The notes under the pieces are model-generated. The model saw nothing but the letters and a program-made list of their open reading frames with translations, searched no databases and had not been told where the DNA came from. From Caulobacter sp. FWC2 (GTDB lineage: Bacteria > Pseudomonadota > Alphaproteobacteria > Caulobacterales > Caulobacteraceae), in the NCBI RefSeq assembly GCF_002742625.1, contig NZ_PEBF01000001.1, forward strand, positions 2,728,001 to 2,792,000: a DNA stretch of 64,000 nt, in the 5' to 3' direction. Both the position numbers and the translations under genes were made by a program. Shown here one piece after another: positions 60,690 to 64,000 of the stretch; position 1 is the first letter of the stretch; each line of letters opens with the position of its first letter.

Positions 60690-61648
60690 CCGTTGCGCTG
60701 GATCACGGCCCCCACCGCGGCGATACGCTCGACATCCGCATAGGCCTCGCGTCGCAGTTCGCCGCCGAAGATGTCGGGATCGAGCTCCTCGTAGGTCAGG
60801 CGATAGGCTGATCCCGCCACCAGGCCTTCCAGCGCGACCCGAAAAGCGTCGATCCCGCCGTCGAGGATGGCGCTGCCGGTATAGAGCACGAACTTGCCGC
60901 CCGGGCTTAGCCGCCCCAGCGCCTGTCCGGCCCAGTCCAGCGACAGGCGCGCGCCGTGCATGTCCCCGCCGTCCTTATAGGTGCGCCCCGACTCGCCCGC
61001 GACGTAAGGCGGATTGGCGACAATCAGATCATAGGGACCGTGCAGACCCGCCATGCCGTTGCTGATCCGCGCTTCGGCGACCACGCCGGCATGGGCGGCG
61101 TTGATGGCCGCCAGTTCCAGCGCCCGGGTGTTGACGTCCCCCAGCACCAGCCGCGCCGCTGGGTGAAGCCGGGCGGCCGCCAAGCCTCCGACCCCGGCGC
61201 CGCAGCCGATCTCCGCGATCGACAGGACACTGTCGTCGCGGGCCGATTGCGCGATGAAACGCGCGAAGCGATAGGAGTCAGGGCCCAGGAACACCGCGTC
61301 GCTCGCCTTGGCCGGAAAGGCGGAATGCAGGAACAGCATGCCGGCCAGGCGTGACACCCGTACGCGGCTTCTGAACCGGTCGCCCTCCTGATCCAGCGCG
61401 TCCGCCGCCCGCAGCAGCTCGAACAACGCCGGTTCCAGGGCATGACGCTCGAAGGCCTGGCTCCAGCCGAAGATGGCGCGCACGGGCGAGCCTCGCGACA
61501 GACCGCGTTCGACCGCGCGACGTCCGACCGATGGCGTGGGCGTGACGAAGTCATAGGCCTGGGCGTCAAGGTGAGCCAGCAGAGCCTGAAGCGCCATGGC
61601 CCGGCCAGACAAGCGCGCCTCGTCCGCCGCCTCATGCTGCAAAGCCAT
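60686..61648 (-). CDS. Class I SAM-dependent methyltransferase (N5-type)
   Basis: The 320-residue protein has a helical N-terminal part and a methyltransferase domain: VLSIAEIGCGAGVGGLAAAR (motif I), VLGDVNTRAL and the catalytic LIVANPPYVAGE motif, in which NPPY indicates N-methylation of an amide or base, as in PrmC/HemK-like enzymes. The target is unknown. ATG 61648 has the strong site GGAGG upstream, which decides it against the longer frame. Confidence 0.85.
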   Translation of the reverse strand: MALQHEAADEARLSGRAMALQALLAHLDAQAYDFVTPTPSVGRRAVERGLSRGSPVRAIFGWSQAFERHALEPALFELLRAADALDQEGDRFRSRVRVSRLAGMLFLHSAFPAKASDAVFLGPDSYRFARFIAQSARDDSVLSIAEIGCGAGVGGLAAARLHPAARLVLGDVNTRALELAAINAAHAGVVAEARISNGMAGLHGPYDLIVANPPYVAGESGRTYKDGGDMHGARLSLDWAGQALGRLSPGGKFVLYTGSAILDGGIDAFRVALEGLVAGSAYRLTYEELDPDIFGGELRREAYADVERIAAVGAVIQRNG

Positions 61649-61824
61649 TCGACCCTCCAAAATCAAACGCTGCGAGACAGGCCCCGTCGTCAGCGCGGCT
61701 GTCGCAGGCCTAATAAGGTCAAGCTCGGGCTTGGGTTCCAAACTCGTTGAGCCGTGGCTGGAACGCGCCACACAGCGTGACGGCTCGCTTGCGACATCGC
61801 CCCATTTAGGACGGCGCAATCCCG

Positions 61825-62559
61825 TCAGACCGCATCACGATGCAGTCGAAGATAGGTCGGATCGAACGCCCCAAGACGAACCAGGCCAGGCCAATCCTTG
61901 ATCGTCACCTGGCCCGCCTTCCACTCCAGGAGATCTTGCCGCCGAAGCTCCATCAGCACGCGGTTGACATGGACCTGGCTCAAGCCGAGCACGTCGCCCA
62001 GATCGGCCTGGGTGATCGGCAGGCCAAACCTTTGGTCGCAGGCCAGGCCCGCCGCCTCCAGGCGGCAATAGAGTTCGCAAACGAGATGGGCCATGCGGCT
62101 GGCGGCATTCTGCTGGCCCAGGGTCACCAGCCATTGACGGTGGATGGCGCCGTCGACCACGGTCTCCAGCCAAAGAAGCCGGGTCAGGTGCGCGGCCGTC
62201 TCGGTCAGGCGACGCAGATCGTCATGCGCCGCCGGTGCGATCACACAGTCGGCCAAGGCGATGACGCCGTGATCCATCTGGCGCATGAGCATGCTGTGGA
62301 GATCGACGAAGTCGCCGGGCACATTGATCTCGGTGAGCTGGCGCCCGCCGTTCGGCGTCAGGCTGAAGCGGGCGCATAAGCCGCTCACCAGGAAGGTGCT
62401 GAAACTGGGACGGTCGCCCGGTTCGATCAGCATCTTGCCGGCGGCCACGGTGCGAACCGGCCCAAGCAAGGTGGAGAGCGCTTGGCGCTCGGCCGGCGAG
62501 ATCGCGTCGCGCCGCGCCATCTTTTCGATCAGTGGCGCGATCGCCGAGGATGGGGCCAT
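61825..62559 (-). CDS. Crp/Fnr-family regulator
   Basis: The 244-residue protein has a cyclic-nucleotide-like sensor domain (AGKMLIEPGDRPSFSTFLVS, NGGRQLTEINVPGDFVDLHS), a dimer helix and a C-terminal HTH (GLPITQADLGDVLGLSQVHVNRVL). There is no N-terminal Fe-S Cys set, so it is not an O2-sensing Fnr of the classic type. It resembles the second Crp-like protein at 62906-63661. It diverges from the small gene at 62619 with 59 bp between, so it may control that operon. Confidence 0.9.
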   Translation of the reverse strand: MAPSSAIAPLIEKMARRDAISPAERQALSTLLGPVRTVAAGKMLIEPGDRPSFSTFLVSGLCARFSLTPNGGRQLTEINVPGDFVDLHSMLMRQMDHGVIALADCVIAPAAHDDLRRLTETAAHLTRLLWLETVVDGAIHRQWLVTLGQQNAASRMAHLVCELYCRLEAAGLACDQRFGLPITQADLGDVLGLSQVHVNRVLMELRRQDLLEWKAGQVTIKDWPGLVRLGAFDPTYLRLHRDAV

Positions 62560-62618
62560 GGGCTTGTCTGGGAGCAACCGTCCCTCTCCGGTTTGCGATG
62601 TGGGCGAGCGTCCACCCA

Positions 62619-62909
62619 ATGGCCGATCAAAAGATCAGCGCCAATAACCTAGATCAACGCGCGCCGCCGCCGATGGGCTTAACCGTTCGGGCTCACGCGG
62701 AGGTTTTCTTGCTCCCCAGCCTCATCTTTCTCGGCGTCGCCGGTGATCGGACGTCCACGTTCGTCGATATCGACATTGATGTGGCCGATCCGGAAAAGCG
62801 CGCGCGCGAACTGCTCGCCGAGCATCGCAGCTGCGATCGGGTCGAGGTCTGGCGCGATGAGCGCTGCATCGGCGTGATCGCCCGCGCCCGGTCCCAGGAG
62901 TCCCTGTGA
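62619..62909 (+). CDS. Small hypothetical protein, coupled to second Crp-like gene
   Basis: The 96-residue product (79 if started at ATG 62673) has VDIDVADPEKRARELLAEHR and VEVWRDERCIGVIAR, a small beta-alpha-beta domain. No known family name comes to mind. Its stop overlaps the start of the Crp-like gene (GTGA), so the two are cotranscribed. Confidence 0.6.
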   Translation: MADQKISANNLDQRAPPPMGLTVRAHAEVFLLPSLIFLGVAGDRTSTFVDIDIDVADPEKRARELLAEHRSCDRVEVWRDERCIGVIARARSQESL

Positions 62910-63661
62910 GCCGCCTTCTGATCGCCAGCCTGGATCGCTTCGGCCCGCTGCGCGACGGCGTGCGCGAACGACTGGCGGCCTGTGACCAGAAGGCGGAAAC
63001 CTTCGAGCCCGGCCAAGTGATCTTCGCGGCCGGCGCGCGCTCCAAATTGCGCCTGCTGGCGCGTGGCTTGGCGATCAAGGTTGCGGTGCTCCCGGAGGGC
63101 GGGCGGCAGATCTTCGCCGTGGCCGTCCCCGGCGACCTGATCGATCTTGCCGGTCTCTTTGTCGGTTGCGATCACGAGGTGCGCGCCTTGGGGCCCTGCG
63201 AAGTCCGCTCGCTCAGCAGCGGAGACGTCCGCGCCCTGCTGCAAGATCATCCAAGCCTGGTGGCCGCGCTCTGCCGCGCCGTGCTGACCGAGGCTCGCAT
63301 CCAGCGCAACTGGATGGTCAGTCTTGGTCGAAGGTCGGCCGCGGCGCGCACGGCCAATCTGCTTTGCGAGGTCTATTGGCGTCAGAAGGCGCTGGCGCTC
63401 GCGGGGGATGGCCGTTGCGCGCTGCCGGCGGTGCAAAGCGATATCGCCGACGCCCTGGGGCTTTCGGCCATTCACATCCATCGCGTTCTGCGCACCCTTC
63501 GCGACGAAGGCCTGGCCACCTTGCGAAACGGGGCGCTGCACATCCAGGATTGGGAACGCCTGGCCGCCTTGGGCGCGTTCGACCCCGATGTCCTGCGGCC
63601 GCAATGCGATCCGGAAAGCGCCGGTGGCGTCTATCGCGCGATGGCGGGCCAGACCGCCTAG
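62906..63661 (+). CDS. Second Crp/Fnr-family regulator
   Basis: The 251-residue protein has a sensor domain (FEPGQVIFAAGARSKLRLLA, GGRQIFAVAVPGDLIDLAGL) and a Crp HTH (ALPAVQSDIADALGLSAIHI, HRVLRTLRDEGLATL). It is built like the regulator at 61825-62559, ending with a similar DWERLAALGAFDP segment. The GTG start overlaps the upstream stop as GTGA. These paired regulators may respond to oxygen or nutrient signals; ligands are unknown. Confidence 0.9.
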   Translation: MSRLLIASLDRFGPLRDGVRERLAACDQKAETFEPGQVIFAAGARSKLRLLARGLAIKVAVLPEGGRQIFAVAVPGDLIDLAGLFVGCDHEVRALGPCEVRSLSSGDVRALLQDHPSLVAALCRAVLTEARIQRNWMVSLGRRSAAARTANLLCEVYWRQKALALAGDGRCALPAVQSDIADALGLSAIHIHRVLRTLRDEGLATLRNGALHIQDWERLAALGAFDPDVLRPQCDPESAGGVYRAMAGQTA

Positions 63662-63840
63662 ACGCGACGATCAATTGATTGTCGCGGCCGACCAAAAAGC
63701 GCCTCGCTAGGGCCTGACGCGCCAGATTGGATGAAGGCCTGGAACGGTCCGGGCGGCGGCGATTTGGCTTGGGGAGGCATTGTTCATCCACCGGCGCGTC
63801 ACGCCCGTGACTCCGGCGGCTGAGCTTAGGGAGCAGCGAC

Positions 63841-63915
63841 ATGATGATCATCCGCCGCCTTCGGCGTCGTCCTGCGCGGCCCAGCGGACCTCGCGCGCCG
63901 AGGAGCCGGCGATGA
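63841..63915 (+). CDS. Arg-rich 24-residue leader-like peptide
   Basis: A short frame, MMIIRRLRRRPARP and onwards, has AGGGAG at a good distance upstream and ends overlapping the start of the next gene (ATGA). Ten of 24 residues are Arg. It may be a coupling peptide or leader; its reality is uncertain. Confidence 0.35.
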   Translation: MMIIRRLRRRPARPSGPRAPRSRR

Positions 63916-64000
63916 GGACCTATCACTTCGACATCTTGAGCGACGGGGCGGCGGCGACCGAGGTCGCCGAGGCCGCCGATGACGGCGCGGCCGTTCGCCA
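63912..64000 (+). CDS. Start of a small protein, cut by the window edge
   Basis: The frame starting ATG 63912 reads MRTYHFDILSDGAAATEVAE and continues beyond the window. GAGGAG lies 6 nt upstream of the ATG. The start resembles that of small proteins such as the DUF6894 type; the rest is not visible. Confidence 0.55.
   Translation, partial: MRTYHFDILSDGAAATEVAEAADDGAAVR

Overview
The window looks like a chromosome segment of a high-GC alphaproteobacterium, most likely Caulobacter or a close relative. The main reasons are the lasso peptide locus with its own isopeptidase, TonB receptor and FecI/FecR pair, which is typical of Caulobacter and Asticcacaulis, the alphaproteobacterial type of conjugation genes, and the GC-rich codon use. 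The species is inference from gene content; there is no rRNA or tRNA gene to anchor it.

Left part (about 0.5-12.1 kb): accessory cargo, visibly less GC-rich than the rest. A possible HEPN/AbiU2-like gene comes first. It is followed by a tight five-gene operon (1464-8596): a PRPP-loop protein, a P-loop NTPase, an unrecognised protein, a double-SIS/HAD fusion and a PfkB-family kinase. Next is a divergent pair, a NADAR (YbiA-like) protein and an XRE regulator, with a perfect TGCAAATTTGCA palindrome at the regulator start and a second copy inside the gene. I consider this block the best candidate for an undescribed system: its parts suggest making, modifying and removing a phosphoribosyl or ADP-ribosyl metabolite under ATPase control. 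An uncharacterised protein and a DUF3800-like protein follow.

Conjugation module (12.3-23.1 kb, minus strand): RHH protein, TraG/VirD4 coupling protein, relaxase, lytic transglycosylase, TraF peptidase, DUF2840, AlpA-like HTH, DUF2285 and XRE regulator. The Trb mating-pore operon that usually follows is absent. A complete IS66-family element (16639-19562), with an intact 8-bp target duplication, sits between the transglycosylase and relaxase genes.

Lasso peptide locus (23.2-34.3 kb): fecI-fecR-TonB receptor-isopeptidase on the plus strand converge on a minus-strand biosynthetic operon of three precursor genes, protease/RRE protein and cyclase, with a GntR regulator upstream. The three precursors share an unusual LESKDPxN core block; two predicted cores start with Ala. 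Each gap between precursors holds a strong stem-loop.

Second element segment (34.3-43.3 kb): XRE regulator, two intact DUF736 genes plus a decayed third in inverted orientation, a small secreted nuclease, a large ParB-like protein, HU, small genes and a large serine recombinase. Conjugation-type genes on both sides suggest that the lasso locus is cargo of an integrative element, probably decayed, with its right end between the recombinase and the Mfd-like gene.

Chromosomal part (43.4-64 kb): Mfd-like translocase, a carboxylate symporter, a DUF1003/iron-permease/hemerythrin operon, an SDR, a DUF72 protein, a zinc alcohol dehydrogenase-SDR operon, an SRPBCC protein, a frameshifted iron-redox enzyme and small proteins. 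A complete cyanophycin operon (cphA, isoaspartyl peptidase, cphB), a methyltransferase and two Crp/Fnr regulators complete it. Three genes (34.3, 48.2 and 55.2 kb) would be restored by adding one C, so assembly errors should be considered there.
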